From NCBI RefSeq assembly GCF_030247185.1, contig NC_080571.1, forward strand, positions 212,911,380 to 212,975,379: DNA of 64,000 bases, written 5' to 3'. Under the pieces are notes generated by a model. The model ran no database searches, was not told the DNA's origin, and worked only from the letters and a program-made list of their open reading frames with translations. The position numbers were made by a program, and so were the translations under genes. Shown piece by piece: positions 44,616-55,321 of this stretch. The stretch comes from Malaya genurostris. Its lineage: Eukaryota > Arthropoda > Insecta > Diptera > Culicidae. Numbering within the stretch: the stretch's first letter is position 1; every line of letters starts with the position of its first letter.

Positions 44616-45745
44616 CACAGACTAATAGCACAGACTAACAGACATGACAGTATGAGTAAATTCTTATAAAAATAATTTTTCGTGATGCACTAGTTCCACC
44701 TATATTGTACTGCGCGAACTATTTACTATCGGTACACCCCTTGTGTTATGTAAAAGTTAATTTACTAGTTGATTCCCCCTCGTTTGTCAACACCGATCAG
44801 CTGCTTGCAGGGATGCCTGATTTCATCATAATATTTGGAAATGAATCGTCACAGTAAATTATTATATTACGTTAATAATATATTAAACTTTTTAGCGATG
44901 TTGGAAGGTAACCATTTATTTTTCTCAACATTGTTCATCTAGACTATTTTTTATTGTGTTGGTAATTTTCACCCGAAATTAAGTGGCGGCAGATCAGAAG
45001 CAAGTAAATATTGCCACTAAACGGGTTCGATTTTGTATTGCGTTGAAGGATTAGAGGTAGGCACAATTTTGTATATAGTTTTGGCAATATGTATTAAATC
45101 TGTATCCTGCATGAAATTCGCATACAAATGCAAATACATATCAATACATTACAGGTAATTCTGTATAAATGGCAACTCTGTTGGTAAATGAAAAAAATAA
45201 ACACAGTCTAGATGACAGACAGGATATTTTTGATAGGGTAACGTGGCGCCATCATGACACATGTGAGTACTGTCCCAAATAAAGGAATATTCGAAATGAC
45301 AGTTAAAATGATTGAAGAATCTAATTTGAGTGTCCTGTCTGTTAGTCTGTGCTAATAGGCCACTCAATTTGGATTCTTTAATCATTTTAACAGTCATTTC
45401 GAATATTCCTTAAGTTGGGACAGTACTCGCATATGTCATGATGGCCTCGCGTTACCCATTCAAAACATACCGTCTGTCATCTAGACTGTGTTTATTTTAT
45501 TCATTTACCAACAGAGTTGACATTCATACAGAATTATCTGTAATGTACTGATTTGTATACGTCCATGCGGATTTCATGCAGTTATAGAGCTTTGATACAT
45601 AATGCCAAATCTAAACACAGAATTGTGCCTACTTCTTATCCTCCAACGCATTACAAAATCGAACCCATGTTTTGTTACGACATTTACTTGCTTCTGGTCT
45701 GCCGTCACTTTATTTCGGGTAAAATATCTCAACATATTAAAAAAT
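44616..45745 (-). mobile_element. ~720-bp family P, older minus copy, split by a plus copy
   Basis: The end piece cacagactaatag at 44616-44628 and the body from 45359 (gccactcaatttggattctt, reading as the complement of the family's 3' part) are two parts of one minus-oriented copy. They are separated by the plus copy 44629-45351. Its distal end is truncated near 45745. Confidence 0.7.
44629..45351 (+). mobile_element. ~720-bp family P, complete copy with 7-bp target duplication
   Basis: 16-bp ends cacagactaacagaca / tgtctgttagtctgtg. The heptamer CTAATAG flanks it on both sides (44622-44628 and 45352-45358), and that target lies inside the end of an older copy of the same family. Length is 723 bp. 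No protein-coding capacity was recognised, so it is presumably mobilised by a transposase elsewhere. Confidence 0.88.
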
Positions 45746-48571
45746 AACCTAGATGACTACAAACTCATTTTACATCGGGGCCGATAGTGAACCTTTTAAA
45801 CATTCCGCACAAAAAATTAATTAAAAAGAATAAATATTACAGCTATGTATATACCACAAACCAATAATCGATTTCACGTACCTGAAAAGTCATTTTTCTG
45901 AACAACATTAAAAAAAAATTTTTTGCCTTCAAACATTGATGATGTAGTATTTAATACAGTTTTTCGGTAGGTAGCTCTAGAGGTTGCTACTAGTAGCATT
46001 TTTGCAGCTTTGTGTTTTGTGCATGCTTATTCCAGCTTTTCGGTTCAGTGTCCATACGGCATGCAGTAAATGTTTAAATTCGAAAGTAGCATTGCCTCAA
46101 CCCATACACAACCTGACAGAAATGAGCCTGTTTCATATGTGTTCCACTGAATTCAGGACAGTGCTAGCGACGACTGCTAGTATACCCAAACAATACGGAT
46201 GCAATGAATTACGAAACAAAAAGATGACAAGAGAAACCAGTACTTCATTACGTTATTTACGAACACTGTGTATGCGTCCAGCAATATATTTAAAAGGAGC
46301 GTAATTTTCATATTGTGACTCACGCAAGAACTCCTGAATGTAATGAAAATATTGCGAATTTTTCTAACAGCGCTGCATAGCAACAAACTCATCAATAACA
46401 CACGTCATGCGTATTTTGTAATCTTTCTATCTTTCAATTCACTGTCCAACGTCTTCTCGTTAGTCTAAAAAGATAACTATTAATGGTAATTGACAGAGTT
46501 CGAAATGATGTCGGAGGTAGCAGTTCAACATAAACTGGGGGTACAAGCTCTTTACCTCTCAAACTTACCAAAATCTGTACGGCCTAGTAAGCCGAATCTT
46601 GTTTCGTTCGGGACGTCGGTTTTGATATTACACTTAGGTGTAATATCAAAGAAGTGTTTTGCAAATAGCATTAACTTTACGTCTGCCTAGCGGTTTATGT
46701 TGAACCGTCAGGTCGGATGTAGCAGTTCAACATAAACTGATGAGTCTAAGACGAAACGTAAAATCAAGTGAAATTGGTTATGTGCACCTAGCATAAATTA
46801 GGGGGTAAAAGCTCTTTACCTCTCAAACTTACCAGAAATAAAGTGTTTTTTGAAATGTGGTGTGTGACTAAAGAGTACCTAACGTATTTAGTCGTATCAA
46901 TGAAAACGCAAGGAATTAGTATCCATTTTCTAGGGATATTTGTTATCATTGGATGATCTTCTAACAACTCGGATAAAGGTAAGGGAGCCATAGATTTAAT
47001 CTTGGTTTGCAAATTAGCAGTATTGTTCTTCAAGTGCTGCATTGCCTACATCTTCGAACTTATTATTTTATCTATACCAAACCGCGTTATACTATGTGGA
47101 CTTTATTTTTGAGATAAAACTGCAAACAACAGACTTTAGGGGGCTGGGGTCCACTAGGAGATTGATAGTACCTATTAGCTCTCTCCTGACAGTACCAGCC
47201 TAGATGCCGTGTGGAATCCGGCAGAAAAAAATGAACCAAGAATAGATCCACTGGGTTCCTGCTTCCATGTCTTAAAGGCGACAATTACAGGAGTTTCTTT
47301 TTCCTTTCAGTTAGCAGATATTTTCAATGTTTCACTTCTGATTACTCTATTTTACTATTACCTACTATTACTTTACTTACTATTACCTCTTCATTCAACC
47401 TATAAATTTCCGTCTAACTTCGGAGAAAAGTTTTATTTGGAATGTGTCGTTCTTCCAGGTTACTGATTGTTTTTCAGGATTATTAATTGAAAGATAAAAA
47501 TCAACTATTGCGCAATTCCGTTGATATTACAAAGTTAATAACAGAGATAACATATATCGGTATATTGAATACGTAGTAAAATAACACTTGATATTATTAT
47601 TTCAAACAATAAACTAATATTTTTCTCGATAGCCGGCTGCCCAGATCAACCAATATAACCAATTAATAATTTTCATAAATAATTAAAATAATGAAGCGGA
47701 AATAATAAAGAATTAAGACGCGTATGAAATCTGTTGACCTTTATTTGGTGATTTTAAATGATTTCATAACAGCTGTTTAGAATATGTCAATGCAATGAAT
47801 CAACTATTTTGTCTAAATCCTAATCACTCGTTTATTTTGTATCACGTAATTTCATTTATAAATAATAGGAAAGTTTTTATTCTTTACGCGATAGTATTAC
47901 AAATTTTTCCTCAGTTTCCTCGAATAAAAGCTGTGAATCGGGACTTCCCTGACTTCAATTTAGGTTATTGTGGAAACGTTCACTCGGGAAGTCAGTGAGT
48001 TTAGTGGTGCATCCGAGCATCTTGAAATAGGAACATACTGAGTCGCGCGCGAATAATACCAATACTGAAATTTTTACTAACAAATATCCTTCTCCCGTGA
48101 CAATTGTGGAGTGCGCAGTAGTATATACGGCCTCTCGTAACAACAAGTGTTGGACTAACATTTCTTCCCATTCCTTACACGATCTACGTTCGGGCCTGGC
48201 CGGCGCCGGTACTGATGAATAAATTCTGGGATTACCAGAAGCTGTACATTGAAGGATGATTTACCAGTCCCAGGTTGGATCATCTAAAAATTCCCTGTAC
48301 AATTTCAGCTAATCCCGATCAGTAACGGAGTAGCAACCAGGGGTGATCGCTCAAGCTCAAACCTGCAAACAACAGACTTTACTACATTTTATTTAGACGG
48401 CTCAGAGCCATCCGCAGAATTTTTATTCGCATGAGAATTATATATTGAATGTTTGCTGTCTTCCTTCATAATCGACTCAAATTTTCTTTTTGGCTTAAAT
48501 CCAATGGATCAATAGAGTTCTCTCTGTTATCATCTACCGAACTTTTATTTTACCTATTCTTCACTTCTGAG
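45746..48571. other. Gene-free stretch with repeat fragments
   Basis: 'gtagcagttcaacataaact' occurs at about 46509 and 46719, and 'agctctttacctctcaaact' at about 46545 and 46808, an imperfect direct repeat. 47073-47140 and 48363-48400 are fragments of the element at 42498-43518. Simple 'ctattac' repeats lie at 47340-47390. No gene recognised. Confidence 0.45.
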
Positions 48572-48760
48572 TGGCGTCACCTCACTTGAGATGACACCGA
48601 TTGATGGCTCAGCAACCAAGGCTACAAGTGAAAACCTCGCTGCGTGATAATGTGAAGTCGCCAATGTACGGATGAAAATCCTTTTTTCTCGCGAAATACT
48701 CCAATTTTCACCGCACTAACACGATACAACGTGCTCACTCGTTGAGGGTTTCACCCGAAG
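48572..48760 (+). repeat. Dispersed repeat, second copy
   Basis: tggcgtcacctcacttgaga through gcgaaatactccaattttca and acgatacaacgtgctcact to gggtttcacc. It is the same sequence, in the same order, as 39361-39606, with a ~45-bp gap. No gene follows this copy. Confidence 0.6.
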
Positions 48761-49306
48761 CATACTTACTGGCACCATAAATAAAATACATCTAGATTCC
48801 TCAGTATAATAGTAATAAAGTTGAGCAATCAGTGACACCAAATGCGCCATCTGGTAAAAAATGGGCGCGTAAATGCTCCTAAAATGTATGTATAGAGTTG
48901 CCTGCGCTCTTAACACAATCACAGTAACTAATGGAAAAAAGTACACTCGTTTCTCACTATAAGCGCTGTGTTACAGTGGGAAATCTAGGTTTACGTGATT
49001 TATACTAGCACGAAGGTGAGACGTAACTAAATAGTAATGCCATTTTAAATGAACGTGTAAGGGCAGTAATGATGACTTCTCATATGAATTTGGAATGCAC
49101 TCCATTAAAAAAATGAACCATCGATTTTATTTGATTTGTTTCTTTTCCAACGATTCAATATATTGTTTCTTCGATTATACAATTGAATTTATTGTACATG
49201 TGGTGTTTCAAACAATATGAAAACTGTACATTTGATTGTTTTCCAAGACAACATGTATGAGAAAATTTTATGATTTGAATTGTTACGATACTTAACAACC
49301 TATACT
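48761..49306. other. Gene-free DNA
   Basis: No exon or recognisable element between the dispersed repeat and the interrupted P copy. Confidence 0.4.
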
Positions 49307-49436
49307 TACAGACTAACAGACATGACAGTATGAGTAAATTCTTATAAAAATAATTTTTCGTGATGCACTAGTTCCACCTATATTGTACTGCGCGAACTAT
49401 TTACTATCGGTACACCCCTTGTGTTATGTGAAAGTT

Positions 49437-50565
49437 TTTGGCATTAAAAATGCCTTATTCTTCACTATATGGGGCCGGGTGTCAATTAAAAGTTTCAAAA
49501 ATAATCGCGTAACCTTTTTGTGTCATAATTTTGAACGTTAATAACTCGGTCATTTGTTGATGGATTGTTATAATTTAACAACCAATCGATTTGGAAACTT
49601 TTAACTTAAACATGTATGACGACGTCGTTTCAGTATTTCAATAGCATACTATTGAAAAAATGTTTGGAATCGACCTATGTTTTCATCCACCAATCCCTGT
49701 TGTACAAAATGACGTCAACTTCTTGTTCGGCATAGGAGGCTTTGCGTCATGCATAAAAAACACCGCATCGTTATGCGTAGTATGAAGAGAAATCTATAAA
49801 TATAGGCGGCACAATATTTCTTTGCCTAGTTGATGTTTGACTGTGAATGAAACAAGTAGCTCGTCCAGTGAGCTGATGACAGGATTGTATATGCGTTCAC
49901 TTGCTGGATTGTCGCTTTTGCATCATGTGTTGGTGAAAGTTCCACCAATCCCTGTTGTACAAAATGACGTCAACTTCTTGTTCGGCATAGGAGGCTTTGC
50001 GTCATGCATAAAAAACACCGCATCGTTATGCGTAGTATGAAGAGAAATCTATAAATATAGGCGGCACAATATTTCTTTGCCTAGTTGATGTTTGACTGTG
50101 AATGAAACAAGTAGCTCGTCCAGTGAGCTGATGACAGGATTGTATATGCGTTCACTTGCTGGATTGTCGCTTTTGCATCATGTGTTGGTTAAATTTCCTG
50201 TTGTCTGCGCAACACCGTGTTCGCTTGAGTATCTTATATATATCCTAGCTATTGAAAAACCGAATCAGAGTGGTTAACGATTTTTTTAAAATATCCCTTC
50301 TATTTAGCAAATTTTTGGTCGATTTTGCCATTAAAAATGCCTTACACTTCGCTTCCCGAGGCTGGGTGTCAATTTAAAACATGCAAAACTAATCGCGTAA
50401 CATTTTCTGTCATAATTTTGAACGCTTATAACTCAGCCATTTGTTGATGGATTTATTTAATTCAACAACAAATCGATTTGGAAACATTTAACTTAAACTT
50501 ATGAGATAACGTCATTTGAATATTTCAATTGCATACCATTGAAAAATTGGTTTGAATTGAGTATT
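49437..50565 (+). repeat. Repeat block: two similar flanks around a 255-bp tandem duplication
   Basis: Segments 49437-49680 and 50322-50565 are diverged direct copies (ccattaaaaatgcctta, gggtgtcaatt, aatcgcgtaac, atttgttgatgga). Between them, 49687-49941 and 49942-50196 are tandem and nearly identical. Each carries a TATA-like ctataaatata about 45 bp before an ATG that opens a short frame (MTVNETSSSSSELMTG). The frame has no known domain, and the two copies diverge at its end, so no gene is called. Confidence 0.65.
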
Positions 50566-50997
50566 TTATTTTGGTTCTCTGGTAACTATCAGGCCAATTT
50601 AGAATTATCGGCGATAGATTTTTTGGATCTAATGTGCAGCGATTGTGCCTCGATAATTTGTTAATGGATTTTCCTAATTTAAATGATTCCAAAGCTTCAA
50701 TATTGTAAGCTTCAAAATGTTTTAATTTGGCAACGGATCGGTTTGCATACTTAAATCTCCATTACCATACGAACAAAACGGTGGCGCGCAAATGGATTCA
50801 GTATAAAGTTGTGTGATGATGATAATCATAGATATTTCTTTTTCATTGTATGTGACTGAACAAGTTGTTGTCCCACCAGTAATTAAACGCTTCAAATGAT
50901 TCAGAATTAAATTCTGAAACTTCTAAAGGCGGTCTCCTCGGTTTGGTAGTATAAATGAGTTCCACAGGCTCACATATACAGAACTATTAGATGCAAT

Positions 50998-51716
50998 CAC
51001 AGACTAACAGACATGACAGTATGCGTAAATTCTTATAAAAATAATTTTTCGTGATGCACTAGTTCCACCTATATTGTACTGCGCGAACTATTTACTATCG
51101 GTACACCCCTTGTGTTACGTAAAAGTTTTTTTACTAGTTGGTTTCCCCTCGTTTGTCAACACCGATCAGCTGCTTACAGGGATGCCTGATTTCATCAAAA
51201 TTTTTGAAAATGAATCGTCACAATAAATTATTGGATTAGGTTGATAATATATTTAACTTTTTCGCGATGTTGGAAGGTAACCATTTATTTGACTCAACGT
51301 TGTTCATCTAGACTATTTTTTATTGTGTTGGTAGTTTTCACCCGAAATTAAGTGGCGGCAGACCAGAAGCAAGTAAATATTGTAACAAAACGGGTTCGAT
51401 TTTGTATTGGGTTGGAGGATGAGAAGTAGGCATAATTCTGTATATAGTTTTGGCAATATGTATTAAATCTGTATCCTGCATGAAATTCGCATGGACGTAT
51501 ACAAATCAATACATTACAGGTAATTCTGCATGAATGGCAACTCTGTTGGTAAATGAAAAAAATAAACACAGTATAGATGACAGACAGGCTGTTTTTGATA
51601 GGGTAACGTGGCGCCATCATGACACATGTGAGTACTGTCCCAAATAAAGGAATATTCGAAATGACCGTTAAAATGATTGAAGAATCTAATTTGAGTGTCC
51701 TGTCTGTTAGTCTGTG
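50998..51716 (+). mobile_element. ~720-bp family P, complete copy with 7-bp duplication ATGCAAT
   Basis: cacagactaacagacatgac at the left, tgtctgttagtctgtg at the right, and ATGCAAT on both sides (50991-50997 and 51717-51723). Length is 719 bp, close to the copy at 44629-45351. It sits inside the ~3.2-kb block that itself interrupts another P copy. Confidence 0.92.
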
Positions 51717-51723
51717 ATGCAAT

Positions 51724-52613
51724 ATCATATAGTATCAAAGATAAGCTCAAGGTAAGTTTACTTGCGATTTTACATGTATCGTTTGAATAGGAACCCTCGT
51801 AGAATTTGGTTAACGGTCAGTTTCAGTTCAATTATTATTTGCTTCAAAACAATAAGTGTCTGATGGCTACACACGTTGTAACTATGACAATGTTCATTCA
51901 TGTGTTAATAACATCAAGTTACAATATGAACAAAATTTCGGAATTTTGTTGCGTATCCATTCCGTATATTCCTTATATGCCAAAGCGAAAATCAATGTAA
52001 GTAACTAAATATTTTATGCGGACTGTTTCACATGTTTCCTTACTCGTATTGTTGCCATATTATTTACCGACACTTTCCGAAGATTATCGACGATTTTGAA
52101 GAAGGATTAATAAAATTGGACTATTACTGAGTTTACTGGTAGAACATTTTTCGTTAAAATAAATAAAATCTTCTCTTGGATCGATTAACTGTTTATAACA
52201 TTAATAAGTTTGTACGTTTCTCTAAAATTATTATCATACAATAAAATAGTTTCATTTGTTCAGGTTTAAATCTTTAGGTTGTTTGTATCTAAAATTGAGC
52301 TTTCAAGTAACTTTGAATTCATCATAATTGACTTCTAGTTAGGCGACGTTATTCAAAACTTAACAAAGTAAAAATTTGTGGAAAGGAATCAAAATTGAAT
52401 AGAATCAATTATCAAGAAAGAATCTAATTGTCAATTTTATCATTTGCTAACAATCTAAGCGCTTAAACTAGAGCAAGTTTGTAATTAGTCAATTGAATAA
52501 GTTTTTAGTTTAGTGTATCATCATCTTTATTTTTGTATTAATTATGAAGACCCTAGAAACGTTCCATTTTTAATGTTATTGTGCTCGGTCGTGTCTTGAA
52601 TACAACCCTCTAA
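51724..52613. other. Gene-free DNA within the ~3.2-kb insertion
   Basis: AT-rich. No exon, element end or repeat copy recognised. Confidence 0.4.
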
Positions 52614-53195
52614 TTTTTTTACTAGTTGGTTTCCCCTCGTTTGTCAACACCGATCAGCTACTTGCAGGAATGCCTGATTTCATCATAATATTTGAAAATG
52701 AATCATCACAATAAATTATTGGATTACGTTGATAATATATTTAACTTTTTAGCGATGTTGGAAGGTAACCATTTATTTTTCTCAACGTTGCTCATCTAGA
52801 TTTTTTTTGTGTGTTGGTAATTTTCATCCGAAATTAAGTGGCGGTAGACCAGAAGCAAGTAACTATTGTAACAAAACGAGTTCGATTTTGTATTGCGTTG
52901 GAGGATGAGAAGTAGCACAATTATGTGTATAGTTTTGGCAATATGTATTAAATCTGTATCCTGCATGAAATTCGCATGGACGTATACGAATCAATACATT
53001 ACAGGTAATTCTTTATAAATAGCAACTCTGTTGGTAAATGAAAAAAATAAACACAGTCTAGATGACAGACAGGATGTTTTTGATAGGGTAACGTGGCGAC
53101 ATCATGACATATGCGTGTACTGTCCCAACTAAAGGAATATTCGAAATGACCGTTAAAATGATTGATGAATCTAATTTGAGTGTCCTGTCTGTTAG

Positions 53196-53450
53196 CAGAC
53201 CCTGTCAGCTTGGAGCGAAATCAATCTTCAGTTCAGCAACGCCATCGCACGGCGTCACATTCAACATATCATGTCAATTGTATGGGTGCGCAGCCCTGCT
53301 ATTTTGGCGCGCACGAATTTGACATTTCTCTCTCCTACTTCTATGTATGAGATTCGATGCGGACTCACCTGCGGGCGACATGCTCGCATGTTGCCAATGA
53401 TTTGTTCGGGAAATGTGAGAGCTGGATATCTTGTTAATATGATGTCTTTG
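53196..53450 (+). mobile_element. ~260-bp repeat R, copy B, with 7-bp duplication CTGTTAG
   Basis: cagaccctgtcagcttggag to gatgtctttg, flanked exactly by CTGTTAG (53189-53195 and 53451-53457). The target is the terminal inverted repeat of a family P element. Length is 255 bp. Confidence 0.9.
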
Positions 53451-53470
53451 CTGTTAGTCTGTGCTATACA

Positions 53471-54068
53471 TTCTATTGAGGTTTCTATGCCCGGTGAAAA
53501 ATGAACGGCGCCCTATTGAAAAATGGGTGGCCAACACGTTTCCTGATGAAAACAAAGCAATATGTAAAAGCGTAAAGTAACAACAACATTAATTGTAAGC
53601 AATTCATATGGAAGGACACTACGTCAAGTTCACGGAACATTTTAACGTCGGATACGTGAGCAATATTCGGCTAAAAAAATTAATAAAAATAATCTGGGCG
53701 TCGACGGAAGTTGATTGATCGTCTGAATCGTGTTTAATGCATGCGTTTCCTGATGAAAACAAACTAATCTCATTTGCATTTGTGGTTGTAAGTGAGCTGT
53801 CAGAGAGCCTAATTTTAAAAAGCATGTTCACAATTAATTGAATAGTGTATAACAATACATTAAAATATTTTTCAATGGTCAAAGCAAAATTGTGGAAGGT
53901 TTTGTAACAGGAAATCGTATTGTTTTTCTACAATATTTTTTATTCGGGATTACTTAGTAATAATTAATAAAGATATAAATAATTCTCGTGTAAGGGCCGC
54001 TTTTGGCTCAGTGCAATCTCCTTGTTTTCGGCGAGTGTACAACATATAATCCACAACAGCAACAACAT
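53471..54068. other. Gene-free DNA
   Basis: 'cgtttcctgatgaaaacaaa' occurs twice (53538 and 53745), a small direct repeat. Otherwise nothing recognised. Confidence 0.4.
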
Positions 54069-54248
54069 ATTCTGATTAGAGTGACTATAATCAGAGTGGC
54101 GACAGCTGTTCGTTTGGAATGACAGCTACCAGTTCCAAACGAGCAAACGAACTGTCAATTCAATGTAAAGCTAATGGAATGTTTTTAATTGTTGCCAGCA
54201 TTACGGATGAGATGTCGACACTCTGGTTATAGGCACTCTAATTCTGAT
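54069..54248. mobile_element. Small inverted-repeat element
   Basis: attctgattagagtgactat with aatcagagtgg at the left, and cactctggttataggcactc with taattctgat at the right, are complementary. An inner hairpin is made by tcgtttggaat / ttccaaacga. The sequence is flanked by atat/tata words, compatible with a TA target. Confidence 0.7.
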
Positions 54249-54264
54249 ATATGTCAGTGTGATA

Positions 54265-54511
54265 CAGAGATGCCAGGTCGGCAGATTTTTCGGAAATGAT
54301 GTATTTAGTTTATGTAGATATTTTAGATCAATTTGTTCACGAACATTTGTCAAAATTTATACTTTTAAATCTTCCACGGCCTTTTTTTGCTACTAATTCA
54401 ATAACTTGCATCATACTCTATAAAGTACTTGAAGTTTGCAGACTTGTTTTCTAATTCGTAGACTCTTTGAATCCTGCCGAGAATATTTGAAATTTTCACC
54501 TGGCATCTCTG
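54265..54511. mobile_element. 'cagagatgccaggt' MITE
   Basis: Exact end pair cagagatgccaggt / acctggcatctctg, about 247 bp, no coding. Same family as 41885-42480. Confidence 0.85.
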
Positions 54512-55321
54512 TTGTGATAATCACGTCAGAAAAAAATTATTTTCATTGAAAGTGTTGTGCATTTTGTTTTTGTATTACAGCTTTCACAAAAATCGTATTC
54601 GCTTATACATTGGGTTCTTTTCAATATTTTACAATACAATCAAAGGGATCATCTAGGAGATTTTACGATACACACCGTAGGACATCCAGTAGCATCATAA
54701 ATATATTTGCCTGCAGAAAATGAGGTAGCAAACATAAGTTGCGACAAGTAGCTGCAGTAGTTAGTTTTCTCATTATTGAACTTTTTCTATCGAGTATCTT
54801 TCACATCTTCCTTAAATATGTTGCTGCAGCACTTGTTAATCGAAGAAAGAGTTAGAAAATAAACGCAATCGAATGTATTCGTAATCTAATTAAAGTGAAA
54901 TCGAACAGTGGAAAACAGTAACTAATACATATTGAAAGTACATGAATCTTACGCCTATTGCGATTGTACAGCTTTGTTTAAATGCTGATAAGAAAACATA
55001 CAGCTGTTGTGCCCTCACTGCTTTCTTCAAAAGAATAATGTAGACATTCGACTCGTTCATCTCAGTTGATGCAATTAAATATACAAAAATACTATTACAG
55101 TTAATGATTCAGCGTATCAAATGCTCCTTAGTAATTAAACACTGTTATGTTATTTTCGATGAATTCCAAAATTTACAATAATGGATTCAATTGTTACAAG
55201 TAGAATGAAATAGAAATTTATGCGATAGTATCATTGTTTTAGGCTTTTAGAGAATTATGTTGCTCTGCTCGAATGTTACTTTATGATTACATCTAACTAA
55301 ATATATTTTCATCTCTAGAAA
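54512..55321. other. Upstream flank of the UVRAG gene
   Basis: AT-rich. A pyrimidine-rich tract and 'ctctag' directly precede the ATG at 55322, so the start codon may sit at the beginning of an exon with an untranslated exon further upstream. No TATA or other core promoter can be fixed. Confidence 0.4.

Larger units (their letters stand above)
49307..53463 (+). mobile_element. ~720-bp family P copy interrupted by two insertions
   Basis: The left part is 49307-49436 (acagactaacagacatgaca, then acaccccttgtgttatg). The body resumes at about 52614 (tttactagttggtttcccct) and runs to the end piece gttagtctgtg at 53453-53463. Near-identical heptamers CTATACT (49300-49306) and CTATACA (53464-53470) flank the whole. 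The insertions are a ~3.2-kb block (about 49437-52613) and repeat R copy B (53196-53450). Confidence 0.75.

Noticed and set aside
49437..50565. LTR pair of a small retrotransposon
   Set aside because: The two flanks are direct repeats but lack TG...CA ends, a primer-binding site or polypurine tract, and the interior is a tandem duplication.
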